A program made the position numbers and the translations under genes. Positions 22,976-33,037 of a DNA stretch of 64,000 nt are shown here, piece by piece (position 1 is the stretch's first letter; every line of letters starts with the position of its first letter). The stretch is from DASRIA01 sp963768885 (GTDB taxonomy: Bacteria > Actinomycetota > Thermoleophilia > Solirubrobacterales > JBBDJG01): the NCBI GenBank assembly GCA_963768885.1, contig CAVYJN010000006.1:248001-312000 (forward strand), written 5' to 3'. The notes beneath the pieces are model-generated. The model saw only the letters and a list, made by a program, of their open reading frames with translations. It had not been told where the DNA came from and did not search any database.

Positions 22976-23257
22976 GTGGTTGACCCAACGACAATCACCC
23001 AAATCGCCCAGGCGGCCGATCCTGCCGCCTACGGCACCGACGCCGGCAAGGCGATCGCGCTGGGCGTGGGCGCCGGGCTCGGAACGATCGGGCCGGGCAT
23101 CGGCGTCGGCTACATCTTCGGGAAGGTGATCGAGTCCGTCACCCGCCAGCCGGAGATGCGTGACGAGATCACGAGCATCCAGTGGCTCGGATTCGCGCTG
23201 ACCGAGGCGATCGTGTTCTACGCGTTCATCTTCGGCCTGATCGCGTTCTTCCTCTAG
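22976..23257 (+). CDS. atpE: ATP synthase subunit c
   Basis: A 93-residue proteolipid hairpin. Helix 1 is glycine-rich (GKAIALGVGAGLGTIGPGIG), the polar loop is VTRQPEMRDE, and helix 2 carries the ion-binding Glu in GFALTEAIVFYAFIFGLIAF. About 22 residues precede helix 1. The GTG start has a near-perfect AGGAGG site nine bases upstream (TAGGAGGAAACC), the strongest in the operon. That suits the high stoichiometry needed for the c-ring. I see no sodium-binding signature, so a proton ring is assumed. Confidence 0.97.
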   Translation: MVDPTTITQIAQAADPAAYGTDAGKAIALGVGAGLGTIGPGIGVGYIFGKVIESVTRQPEMRDEITSIQWLGFALTEAIVFYAFIFGLIAFFL

Positions 23258-23845
23258 ATGCTGAGCGACATCACACCGGCAGTGCTGGCCGCCACCGAAG
23301 GCGCGACCTCGGACGAGGGCGGGAACTTCCTCGTCACGCCCGAGCTCGGCCTGATGCTGTGGACGCTGATCGCCTTCGGCGTGACGCTCTGGTTCCTGTC
23401 GAAGTTCGCGTTTCCGCGGATCCAGGAGGCCCTCGACAAGCGCCAGAAGGCGATCGAGGAGTCGATCGATGCCTCCGAGCACGCGAAGGCGGAGGCCGAC
23501 GAGCTGCTGCGCGAGTACCGCGAGCGCCTGCAGGAGGCGCGCAAGCAGGCGGAGGAGATCATCGCGCGGTCGCGCCGCGCCGCCGAGGAGCACGAGCGCG
23601 AGTCCCTCGAGGGTGCGCGCCACCAGCGCGAGGAGCTGCTCGAGCAGACCCGCCGGGACATCGAAGCGGAGACGCGGCGCGCGATCCAGGAGATCCGCAA
23701 CGAGGTCGCGGACCTCACCGTGCTGGCGACCGAGAAGGTGACGCGCAAGTCGCTGTCGCAGGACGACCAGCAGCGGCTCGTGCAGGAGGCGCTCGCCGAG
23801 CTCGACTTCACCGCGCTCGCCGGACGCGACGGGGAGAGCAGGTAG
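23258..23845 (+). CDS. atpF: ATP synthase subunit b
   Basis: A 195-residue peripheral-stalk subunit starting immediately after the atpE stop. A polar N-terminus of about 28 residues precedes one membrane helix (LGLMLWTLIAFGVTLWFLSKF). This is followed by a long charged coiled coil (about 55-160, with repeated RRAAEEHERESLEGARHQRE-type heptads). It ends in ALAELDFTALAGRDGESR. Length and layout match family members from actinobacteria. It ends two bases before the atpH start. Confidence 0.94.
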   Translation: MLSDITPAVLAATEGATSDEGGNFLVTPELGLMLWTLIAFGVTLWFLSKFAFPRIQEALDKRQKAIEESIDASEHAKAEADELLREYRERLQEARKQAEEIIARSRRAAEEHERESLEGARHQREELLEQTRRDIEAETRRAIQEIRNEVADLTVLATEKVTRKSLSQDDQQRLVQEALAELDFTALAGRDGESR

Positions 23846-23847
23846 GA

Positions 23848-24382
23848 GTGGAGGAGATCGCACAGGTCTACTCGCGTTCGCTGTTCGAGGTCGCGGACGA
23901 GCGAGGGGAAGGTCGACCGCGTGCGCGAAGAGCTCGCGGCCTTCGCGGACGCGCTCGAGCAGAACCGCGACCTGGCCGTGTTCTTCTTCTCTCCCTACTT
24001 CTCCACGGAGGAGAAGAAGGACGGGTTGCACCGGGCGGTGGAAGGTGCGGACCCGACAGTCGTCAACTTCCTCGAGCTGCTGATCGAGAAGCACCGGATG
24101 CCGGTCATCTTCCGGGTGCGGCGCCATTTCGACGTGCTCTACGACCGCGCGCACCAGCGCCTGCCGGTGGAGGTGACGAGCGCAGTGCAGCTCGACTCGG
24201 CTGTGATCGACGAGCTCGGACGGCGCATCGGCCAGCAGACCGGCCAGAACGTGCAGGTGGAGAGCCACATCGACCCGGACATCCTCGGCGGAATCGTGCT
24301 GCGAGTCGGCAACTCGATCCTCGACGCGTCGATCCGGCACCGCCTCGAGCAACTTAGGAGAGAAGTGGCCAAAGCCACGTAA
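23848..24382 (+). CDS. atpH: ATP synthase subunit delta, one frame change
   Basis: The GTG at 23848 opens EEIAQVYSRSLFEVADERG, the usual start of delta/OSCP proteins. The frame then shifts within a GGGG run (23905-23908). With one G removed it continues KVDRVREELAAFADALEQNR, DLAVFFFSPYFSTEEKKDGL, VNFLELLIEKHRMPVIFRVR, and finishes ILGGIVLRVGNSILDASIRH. Repaired length is about 177 residues. The subunit ties the peripheral stalk to the alpha-beta crown. It lies eight bases before atpA. Confidence 0.9.
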
Positions 24383-24390
24383 GGAGAGAC

Positions 24391-26022
<1,632 letters not shown>

Positions 26023-26028
26023 GCACCC

Positions 26029-26923
26029 ATGGCCCAGAAGGACCTGAAAAGCCGCATCGGCAGCGTGAAGAACATCCAGAAGATCACGCGTGCGATGGAG
26101 ATGGTCGCCGCCGCGCGCCTGCGGCGCGCCGAGCAGCGGATCGAGCACCTGCGCCCCTACGCCGGCGCGATCCGCCGCATGACGCGCCAGGCGGCCGCGG
26201 CCGCGGAGAACATCCCGAGCCTGCCGATCCTCCAGGAGCACGAGCAGGAGCGCCGCGTGGGGCTCGTGCTCGTGACCGGCGACCGCGGCCTCGCAGGGGC
26301 GTTCAACTCCCAGATCCTGCGCGCCGGGCTGCGCGCGGCGGCCGAGCACGAGGGCACCGGGCACGAGATCGCCTACTACGCCTCGGGCAAGCGCGGGGTG
26401 TCGTCGCTGACGTTCCGCGGCCTGCCGCTGCAGGGCAGCTACACGGGCTTCACCGACCGGCCGGGGTACGCGAACGCCCGCGAGATCGCCGAGGAAGTCA
26501 TGTCGGCCTACGTCGACGGCGACCTCGACCGGGTCGAGATCTTCTACAACGGCTACATCTCCCCGCTCACCCAGGAGGTGCGGCGCGAGACGCTGCTCCC
26601 GCTGCAGCAGGCGACGATCCTGGAGGCGCAGGAGGACGAGGACGAGGCGAGACACGGGGCATCACGCGCTCGTGGAGTACGAGCCCGACCCGGAGCAGAT
26701 CCTCCAGCGCCTGATCCCCGACTACGTCGAGATCTCGGTCTTCCGGGCGCTGCTCGAGTCCACGGCGTCCGAGCACGGCGCGCGCATGACCGCGATGCGC
26801 AGCGCCTCGGACAACGCGGGCGAGCTGATCGAGAGCCTCACGCTGCAGATGAACCGCGCCAGACAAGCTGAAATCACCCAAGAGATCATGGAAGTGGTCG
26901 CCGGCGCCGAGGCGCTCGGCTAG
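26029..26923 (+). CDS. atpG: ATP synthase subunit gamma, one frame change
   Basis: This is the central rotor shaft. The N-terminal helix is KSRIGSVKNIQKITRAMEMV, followed by GLVLVTGDRGLAGAFNSQIL and the globular middle. After QATILEAQEDEDEA the frame moves by one: removing the A at 26650 gives DTGHHALVEYEPDPEQILQR, then the C-terminal helix MRSASDNAGELIESLTLQMN and RARQAEITQEIMEVVAGAEA. Repaired length is about 297 residues. The two conserved terminal helices lie on either side of the break, which argues for a sequence error rather than truncation. Confidence 0.93.
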
Positions 26924-26940
26924 ACCACAAAGGAGACAAC

Positions 26941-28341
26941 GTGGAAGCCGCTACGCAGACCAGGAACGTGGGCCGCATCGAGGAGATCCAGGGCGTCGTG
27001 ATCGAGGCCGTGTTCCCCGACGACCTGCCCGAGATCAACCACGCGATCACCGTCGACCGCGGTGAGGCCGGGACGCTCGTCTGCGAGGTGCAGCAGCACC
27101 TGGGCGACGACCGCGTCCGGGCCGTCGCGATGGACATCACCGACGGCCTCGCGCGCGGCGCCGAGGTCGTCGACACGGGCGGGCCGATCACCGTCCCCGT
27201 CGGCGAGGCGACCCTCGGACGGATCTTCAACCTGCTCGGCGAGCCGATCGACCTCGGCGAGCCGGTGCACACGGACGAGCGCTGGCCGATCCACCGCGAC
27301 GCGCCCGACGTCGAGAACCTCACCCCGACGACCGAGATGCTCGAGACGGGCATCAAGGTCGTCGACCTGCTCGCGCCCTACGCGAAGGGCGGCAAGGTCG
27401 GCCTGTTCGGCGGTGCCGGCGTCGGCAAGACCGTGATCATCATGGAGCTGATCAACAACATCGCGAAGCAGCACGGAGGCCTGTCGGCCTTCTGCGGCGT
27501 GGGCGAGCGCACGCGCGAGGGCAACGAGCTCTGGAACGAGATGAAGGAGTCGGGGGTGCTCGACAAGACGATGCTCGTCTTCGGGCAGATGAACGAGCCC
27601 CCGGGAGCGCGCATGCGCGTCGCCCTCTCCGGCCTCACGATGGCGGAGTACTTCCGCGAGCAGGGCGGCCAGGACGTGCTGCTGTTCATCGACAACATCT
27701 TCCGGTTCGTGCAGGCGGGCTCGGAGGTGTCGGCGCTGCTCGGGCGCATGCCCTCGCAGGTCGGCTACCAGCCCACGCTCGAGACCGAGATGGGCCAGCT
27801 GCAGGAGCGGATCACCTCGACCCGCAAGGGCTCGGTGACGTCGGTGCAGGCGATCTACGTGCCCGCGGACGACCTCACCGACCCCGCGCCGGCGTCCGTG
27901 TTCGCGCACCTCAACGCGACCACGACGCTCTCCCGCGCGATCGCCGAGAAGGGGATCTACCCTGCGGTCGACCCGCTCGACTCGACCTCGACGATCCTGA
28001 AGCCCGACATCGTCGGCGAGGAGCACTTCCAGGTCGCGAACGCGGTCAAGGAGATCCTCCAGCGCTATCGCGAGCTGCAGGACATCATCGCGATCCTCGG
28101 GATCGACGAGCTCTCCGACGAGGACAAGCTCACGGTGCAGCGCGCGCGCAAGGTCGAGCGCTTCCTGTCGCAGCCGTTCTTCGTCGCGGAGGCCTTCACG
28201 GGCCGGTCCGGCGAGTACGTGCCGATCGCCGAGACGATCCGCGGCTTCAAGGAGATCATCGAGGGCCGCCACGACGACGTGCCCGAGCGCGCCTTCTTCA
28301 TGAAGGGCGGCATCGAGCAGGTCACCGAGGACGAGGGGTAG
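26941..28341 (+). CDS. atpD: ATP synthase subunit beta
   Basis: A 466-residue catalytic F1 subunit. Walker A is GGAGVGKT at 157-164, the catalytic Glu lies in GVGERTREGNELW, and Walker B is VLLFIDNIFRFVQAG. The signature PAPASVFAHLNATTTLSR follows, and the DELSEEDK-like turn reads DELSDEDK. The GTG start has AAGGAGA upstream. The stop overlaps the atpC GTG by one base. Confidence 0.97.
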   Translation: MEAATQTRNVGRIEEIQGVVIEAVFPDDLPEINHAITVDRGEAGTLVCEVQQHLGDDRVRAVAMDITDGLARGAEVVDTGGPITVPVGEATLGRIFNLLGEPIDLGEPVHTDERWPIHRDAPDVENLTPTTEMLETGIKVVDLLAPYAKGGKVGLFGGAGVGKTVIIMELINNIAKQHGGLSAFCGVGERTREGNELWNEMKESGVLDKTMLVFGQMNEPPGARMRVALSGLTMAEYFREQGGQDVLLFIDNIFRFVQAGSEVSALLGRMPSQVGYQPTLETEMGQLQERITSTRKGSVTSVQAIYVPADDLTDPAPASVFAHLNATTTLSRAIAEKGIYPAVDPLDSTSTILKPDIVGEEHFQVANAVKEILQRYRELQDIIAILGIDELSDEDKLTVQRARKVERFLSQPFFVAEAFTGRSGEYVPIAETIRGFKEIIEGRHDDVPERAFFMKGGIEQVTEDEG

Positions 28342-28770
28342 TGGCTCGTACGCCCTTCCCCGTCGAGGTCCTCACCCCGGAGGGCCAGGTCTTCGCCGGC
28401 GAGGTCGAGATGCTCTCGACGCGCACCGAGGTCGGCGAGATCGGCGTGCTGGCCAACCACACGCCGCTGCTCGCGATGCTCCAGCCCTCCGACCTGCGCC
28501 TGCATCTCAGCGAGTCCGAGATCAAGCACTTCGCGCAGGGCGAGGGCTACCTGCAGGTGCACCGCAACCACGCCCTGGTGCTCGTGGAGGACTGCTTCGA
28601 GCCGGACCGGATCGATCGCGCGCGAGCAGGAGGAGCGGCTGCGCAAGGCGGAGGAGGTCCTGGCCGAGGCCAGGACGCCCGCCGACCTCGCGAGCGCGCG
28701 CTCCCAGCAGGCGCTGCGCGACAAGCGTCGCGCCGAGACCTTCCTGCGCATCGCCGGCGGCGGCGAGTAG
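28341..28770 (+). CDS. atpC: ATP synthase subunit epsilon, one frame change
   Basis: The N-terminal beta sandwich is intact (FPVEVLTPEGQVFAGEVEML, RTEVGEIGVLANHTPLLAML, GEGYLQVHRNHALVLVEDCF). After DRIDRA an extra C near 28623 shifts the frame. Repaired, the C-terminal helical domain reads EQEERLRKAEEVLAEARTPA and DLASARSQQALRDKRRAETF, ending RIAGGGE at the TAG at 28768-28770. Repaired length is about 142 residues, normal for a two-domain epsilon. It is the last gene of the operon. Confidence 0.9.
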
Positions 28771-28773
28771 CGC

Positions 28774-29013
28774 TCACGCGCCGGGGTGGCGGCCCGTGCG
28801 GTCGCTCCACATCTCCCACGAGGCGTCGCGCCGCAGGAGCGCAGGCGGCCGGTGGGGCGGGTCTCGCGCCTGCCACTTGACGGCAGCCGCCAATGCCCCG
28901 CAGATGAAGAGGTTGAGGCTCACGGCCTCGGCGCCCGCCGCCTCGATGAGGTCCTCGTGCAGGCTGATCGGCATCCGCACGAGCACCCGGCCTCCTGGTC
29001 GTCCGCCTCGCAT
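28774..29013 (-). CDS. Ribbon-helix-helix (HicB-like) protein, orphan
   Basis: The 79-residue protein has a ribbon-helix-helix fold. It contains strand GRVLVRMP, helix A SLHEDLIEAAGAEAV, helix B SLNLFICGALAAAVKW, then a Pro/Arg-rich tail. HicB-type antitoxins and related regulators share the LVRMP-SLH-SLN pattern. No HicA-like toxin (a short basic double-stranded-RNA-binding-like protein) is adjacent on either side. It therefore appears as an orphan regulator. It is convergent with the atp operon, ending three bases after atpC. Confidence 0.7.
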   Translation of the reverse strand: MRGGRPGGRVLVRMPISLHEDLIEAAGAEAVSLNLFICGALAAAVKWQARDPPHRPPALLRRDASWEMWSDRTGRHPGA

Positions 29014-29141
29014 GACACCTGTGTTTCTACCTGCCGGCGTGCAACGCGTGGGGGTGCTGCCGTCATGAGTCCGTGCCGTTTGCGTAACGCTCCGTTGATG
29101 GCGCGCGGGGAGGAGGAAGAGGAAAAGCGCGTCAATAGCGC

Positions 29142-29160
29142 CGCCGATATCGCCGATATC
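29142..29160. promoter_or_regulatory. GATATC-GCC-GATATC repeat upstream of the HicB-like gene
   Basis: CGCCGATAT occurs twice in tandem, giving two GATATC palindromes three bases apart. It stands about 130 bases upstream of the HicB-like start in an otherwise featureless gap. It could be an operator for a ribbon-helix-helix dimer pair. Confidence 0.35.
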
Positions 29161-29206
29161 ACGGGCGGTACTGGTGGTGAAAAGGACAGCCCCCCGGCGG
29201 GCGCGG

Positions 29207-29226
29207 CGATAGCGCCCGCGCTATCG
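29207..29226 (-). terminator. Hairpin after the phosphoesterase pair
   Basis: CGATAGCG-CCCG-CGCTATCG is a perfect eight-pair stem with a four-base loop, just 3' of the minus-strand phosphoesterase stop. No T-run follows, so it would be a U-poor terminator. Confidence 0.55.
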
Positions 29227-29237
29227 GCGGGCCGGCC

Positions 29238-30339
29238 TCAGGGCGCGTTCGTGAACACGTCCGGCCCGAAGCTGCCCGGGTCCGGCGTGGCCGCATAGCC
29301 CAGCAACGGCAGCCCGAACATCTGCTCGAACGATCGCAGCGCGGAGAAGTGGTTGTAGGGGTGGGTCGTGACCGTCCCGGGCCGGATCAACGGCGACAGC
29401 GCGACGGCGCCCACGCGGCCGCCTCCGCGACCCGGGGTCGGCCCGCCGTTGTTGGGCGTGTTGGGGAACTGCGCCTGGTTGCAGCAGGCGCTCGCGTCGG
29501 CGGTGGCGCCCTCGGCCTCGGCCTCGTCGAAGGTGATCAGCAGCAACCCGTCGCGCTTGAACGCCTGCGAGGAAGTGATGCGCGGAACCCACTCGCGCAG
29601 CCACGCATCGGCGCTCACGAGGCCGCCGGGCTCGCCGTTCGCGCACGGCTCGTCGTGCCCGTCGTGACAGAGGTCGGGCGTGATGAAGCTGAAGTTGGGC
29701 GTGTTGCGCGATCGCGCGAGGTCGCCGGGCAGCTGCGTGAGGGGCACGTCGTGCTGCTCGCAGTAGTAGTTGTCGTCGATGATCGAGTGGAAGTACACGA
29801 ACGGGTTGTGGCGCGCCGCGTACTGGTCCTCGGGCGTCGCCGTCTGGGTGTTGTCGCGGCCGTTCAGCGGCGGGTGCGCGCAGAGGCCGCTCTCGCGCTC
29901 GGGATCGTTGCCCATGTCCTCCATGTAGCCCTTCCACGAGAGGCCGCGCGCCTCGAGCTGGTCGGCGATCGTCTTCACGCTCGACGGGTACACGCAGCCC
30001 TGTCCCAGCGCCTGGCCGTCGGGGCCGGTGAGGCCCCCGACGAAGTCCGTGAAGAGCTGGCAGTCCGCCTGGGTCTGCGGATTCGACCCCTGGCCGCTCA
30101 CGACGCCGATGTAGTTGCCGAGGCTCAGGTGCGTGACGGCGTAGTACTCGGGGATGAAGGCGCCCGCGGCGGGCAGCGTCTGCGACAGGTACGGGGCGGG
30201 CGAGTCGGGCGCGAAGGTGACGTCGGCGTTCTCGTTCTCGAGGAACACGACGAACACGTGCCCGACCGACGCAGGAGCGGGCATGCGCGGGGGCGGCAAG
30301 GGCGAGCAGGGCGAGCAGGACGATCGCGAGGAGTCTCAT
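29238..30339 (-). CDS. Exported phosphoesterase (PF04185 family), one frame change
   Basis: A Sec-type signal peptide (RLLAIVLLALLALAAPAHA) is in one frame. The mature enzyme, APASVGHVFVVFLENENADV, follows after one extra C (plus-strand G near 30280). The phosphoesterase family motif FVVFLEN(E/R) corresponds to the ENRSFD motif of its neighbour. Other features are PEYYAVTHLSLGNYIGVVSG, NFSFITPDLCHDGHDEPC and LLLITFDEAEAEGATA with metal-ligand Asp/His. It has several Cys pairs, as expected outside the cell. Repaired length is about 366 residues. The ATG overlaps the upstream gene's stop (ATGA). The substrate may be a phosphomonoester or phospholipid. Confidence 0.82.
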
Positions 30340-31850
30340 GTGAGCGCTTTCTGGAGGGAGTCGGGTTCGCGGAAGATCTGGTCGGCCGAGCCCGTGCCCG
30401 TCACGAACCCGAAGCGCTCGGCGAGGTCCTCCAGCGCGGCGAGGTCGCTCGCGTGCGTCTGCTCGCTGTCGAGCACGTCGCCGCCGCCGAGCGTGCAGGG
30501 GCTCGACACGATCCGGTCGGGGTCGGGCAGGTCGGGCCGCTCGAAGTCGGGCTGGTCCCAGGCCATGCTCAGGCCGATGTTCTGCGCGTTGGCGTCGCGG
30601 GTCGTGAGGCTCCCGAGCGCGAAGCGGTAGGAGATCAGCTTGATGATCGACTCGAACCCGCACAGCTGGTGGCTGACCGCGCCGCGGCGGGCGAAGGGGG
30701 AGACGACCACCGCCGGGATCCGGAACCCCATCAGCCCGAAGTCCTGGTCGATGTTCGAGCTGCGGCGGGCGTCGGGGACGGTCGGCGGGCGCACGTGGTC
30801 GAAGAACCCGCCCCACTCGTCGTAGACGATGAACAGCGCGCCCCGCTCCCAGTTGGGCGACTCCATGAACGCGTGCACGACGTCGGACATGAACGCCTGG
30901 CCGAGCCGCACGTCGCCGAGCGGGTGCTCGTCCGCGGAGATGCCGTCGCCGCCGCCGCCGTCGCGGAACGGTGGGTCCACGAAGGCGACGTTCGGCAGCG
31001 TGCCGGCCGCGCAGTCGGCGTAGAAGTCCGCCACGGGACGGGTCCACGGCACGCCGCGCGGGCCCCAGACCGCCGAGAAGGGCAGGTCCGAGTTGTAGTA
31101 GCGGGCCGTCCGCCCGCGCGCGATCGCGCGGTCGAACACGGTCTCCCACTGGTTGCCGAGCGTGTCGGCCGGCGGCGTGTTGTCGCGCTTGCCGCCCGAC
31201 TGCGCGGACCAGTTGTAGTAGCGGTTGGGCCACGTCGGGCCCATCAGCGAGCAGTGGAAGCGGTCGTAGACCGTGAACTCCCGGCCCGCCGGGTGGATGA
31301 AGCCGAGGTCTCCCTCGTCGTAGTAGCAGAGCGCGAACTCGTCGTTGGAGCCGGCCAGGAAGCCGTCCGGCTCCTTCCGCGTGTCGGTCCTCGAGCTGCC
31401 GAGCTGGGCGCGGCCGTCGTCCCATCCGTGTCCGGGGTCGGGATGGCCGCATCCCTGCCACTGCGCGGTCCCGAGCGTCGACGCGTGCCGCGTCGCGACG
31501 GGCGCCCCGCCGTTGTCCGGGTCCGGATAGGTGCGGTCCTGGACGCCGTCGGCGCCGGGCAGCCACCCGAAGTAGTGGTCGAACGAGCGGTTCTCCATCA
31601 TCAGCACGACGAAGTGGTCGACCGGCATGTTGCCCGGCGTGGGCAGCGCGGCCGCGCGGGCCTCGCGCTTGGCCGCCTCCCCGAGCAGGAGGTTCAGGGG
31701 CAGCGACGCGGCTGCGCCCGCGAGGCCGGCGGCGATTGCGCTGCGCGAGAGGAAGTCGCGGCGGCACAGCGCCGCCTCGGGGTTCGCGGACATCTCGCGC
31801 TCGGCCGCCTCGGCGGCGTACCGCTCGCTCGGGCTGAGCTTCCGACGCAT
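30336..31850 (-). CDS. TAT-exported phospholipase C-type phosphoesterase
   Basis: A 504-residue member of the non-haemolytic phospholipase C / PF04185 family. The N-terminus has a twin-arginine signal (LCRRDFLSRSAIAAGLAGAA), preceded by about 28 residues. Catalytic landmarks are VDHFVVLMMENRSFDHYFGW with the metal/nucleophile-bearing ENRSFDH, then VAFVDPPF, FIVYDEWGGFFDHVRPP and AVVVSPFARRGAVSHQL. It lacks the long C-terminal repeats of large Pseudomonas enzymes. It would cleave phospholipid head groups or other phosphodiesters outside the membrane, perhaps for phosphate scavenging. It is coupled by overlap to a second phosphoesterase exported by the Sec route. Confidence 0.88.
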   Translation of the reverse strand: MRRKLSPSERYAAEAAEREMSANPEAALCRRDFLSRSAIAAGLAGAAASLPLNLLLGEAAKREARAAALPTPGNMPVDHFVVLMMENRSFDHYFGWLPGADGVQDRTYPDPDNGGAPVATRHASTLGTAQWQGCGHPDPGHGWDDGRAQLGSSRTDTRKEPDGFLAGSNDEFALCYYDEGDLGFIHPAGREFTVYDRFHCSLMGPTWPNRYYNWSAQSGGKRDNTPPADTLGNQWETVFDRAIARGRTARYYNSDLPFSAVWGPRGVPWTRPVADFYADCAAGTLPNVAFVDPPFRDGGGGDGISADEHPLGDVRLGQAFMSDVVHAFMESPNWERGALFIVYDEWGGFFDHVRPPTVPDARRSSNIDQDFGLMGFRIPAVVVSPFARRGAVSHQLCGFESIIKLISYRFALGSLTTRDANAQNIGLSMAWDQPDFERPDLPDPDRIVSSPCTLGGGDVLDSEQTHASDLAALEDLAERFGFVTGTGSADQIFREPDSLQKALT

Positions 31851-31894
31851 GGTGCATCGGTACCCGCAAAGGGGCGTAAATTAACGACCGTTTA

Positions 31895-33016
31895 TCAGGA
31901 GTGCAGCTCGTCCACGTGCCGGGGCACGGCCGAAACGGGCCGCGGCGGCGCGCCGACGTACTTGGCGGTCGGGCGGATCAGCCTGTTCTCGCGCTTCTGC
32001 TCCATGATGTGGGCGGACCAGCCGGCGACACGCGCGCACGTGAACATCGGCGTGAAGAGGTCGGGCGGCACCTCGGCGTGGTCGAGCACGACGGCCGACC
32101 AGAACTCGACGTTGGTGGCGAGCACCCTGTCCGGCTTGCGCGCCTGAAGCTCGGCGAGCGCCGCCTTCTCGAGCGCCTCGGCGGCCGCGAAGCGGGGAGA
32201 CCCGATCTCGCGCCCGGTGCGCCGCAGCACCCGCGCGCGCGGGTCCTCGGCCCGGTAGACGCGGTGCCCGAAGCCCATCAGCCGGTCGCCGCGGTCGAGC
32301 GCCTGCTTGACCCAGCCCTCCGGGTCACCGGTGCGCTCCACCTCGTCGAGCATCTGCAGCACGCGCGAGGGCGCGCCGCCGTGCAGCGGGCCCGACAGCG
32401 CTCCCACCGCGCCCGACAGGGCCGCCGCGGAGTCCGCGCCCGACGAGGCGATGATCCGCGCCGTGAACGTGGACGCGTTCATCCCGTGCTCGGCGGCGGA
32501 AGTCCAGTAGGCGTCGATCGCCTTCACGTGCTTGGGGTCGGCCTCGCCGCGCCAGCGGATCAGGAAGCGCTCGGGGATCGACCGTCCCTTGTCGACCTCG
32601 GACTGCGGCACCGGCGGGCGCCCGGGCCCGCGCGCCGACTGCGCGACGAAGGACAGCGCCATCACGGACGCGCGCGCGAGATCGGTGCGAGCCTGCTCGT
32701 CGGAGATGTCGATCAGCTGCTTCAGGCCCCACTCCGGCGCGAGCATCGCGAGCGCGGCCTGCACGTCGACACGCGGGTCGCCGGTGCGGACGTTCAGGGG
32801 CCACGGCTCGGCGGGCGGCAGGCCCGGCAGGAACGCGCCGTCCACGAGCAGCCCCCAAACCTGCTCGAAGGGGACGTTGCCGACCAGCTCCTCGATGTCG
32901 ACCCCGCGGTAGCGGAGCGCGCTGCCCTCCTTGTCGGGCTCGGCGATCTCGGTCGCGAACGCGACCACGCCCTCGAGCCCCGACTTGACCTCCAGGTCCT
33001 TCTCCACCGTTGCCAT
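31895..33016 (-). CDS. Citrate synthase family enzyme
   Basis: A 373-residue enzyme that condenses acetyl- or propionyl-CoA with oxaloacetate. It shows ALRYRGVDIEELVGNVPFEQ, AAEHGMNASTFTARIIASSG with a catalytic His, SGPLHGGAPSRVLQMLDEV, and LMGFGHRVYRAEDPRARVLR with the second catalytic His. The catalytic Asp region is followed by VEFWSAVVLDHAEVPPDLFT. The size fits the short Gram-positive/actinobacterial type; citrate and 2-methylcitrate synthases cannot be separated by eye. No prp genes are nearby. A LysR regulator is the next gene upstream on the same strand. Confidence 0.9.
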   Translation of the reverse strand: MATVEKDLEVKSGLEGVVAFATEIAEPDKEGSALRYRGVDIEELVGNVPFEQVWGLLVDGAFLPGLPPAEPWPLNVRTGDPRVDVQAALAMLAPEWGLKQLIDISDEQARTDLARASVMALSFVAQSARGPGRPPVPQSEVDKGRSIPERFLIRWRGEADPKHVKAIDAYWTSAAEHGMNASTFTARIIASSGADSAAALSGAVGALSGPLHGGAPSRVLQMLDEVERTGDPEGWVKQALDRGDRLMGFGHRVYRAEDPRARVLRRTGREIGSPRFAAAEALEKAALAELQARKPDRVLATNVEFWSAVVLDHAEVPPDLFTPMFTCARVAGWSAHIMEQKRENRLIRPTAKYVGAPPRPVSAVPRHVDELHS

Positions 33017-33024
33017 CGGCCCTC

Positions 33025-33030
33025 AGGTTA
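33025..33030 (-). promoter_or_regulatory. -10-like hexamer of the citrate synthase gene
   Basis: On the minus strand TAACCT ends eight bases before the ATG at 33016, again close enough for a leaderless mRNA. Confidence 0.45.
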
Positions 33031-33037
33031 GGGCAAG

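Noticed and set aside
28774..29013. A complete HicAB toxin-antitoxin module
   Set aside because: No HicA-like ORF exists on either side; the flanking genes are atpC and a phosphoesterase.
29349..32147. A 932-codon plus-strand frame across the phosphoesterases and citrate synthase
   Set aside because: Low-complexity Arg/Val/Ala translation opposite three clear minus-strand genes; a shadow frame.
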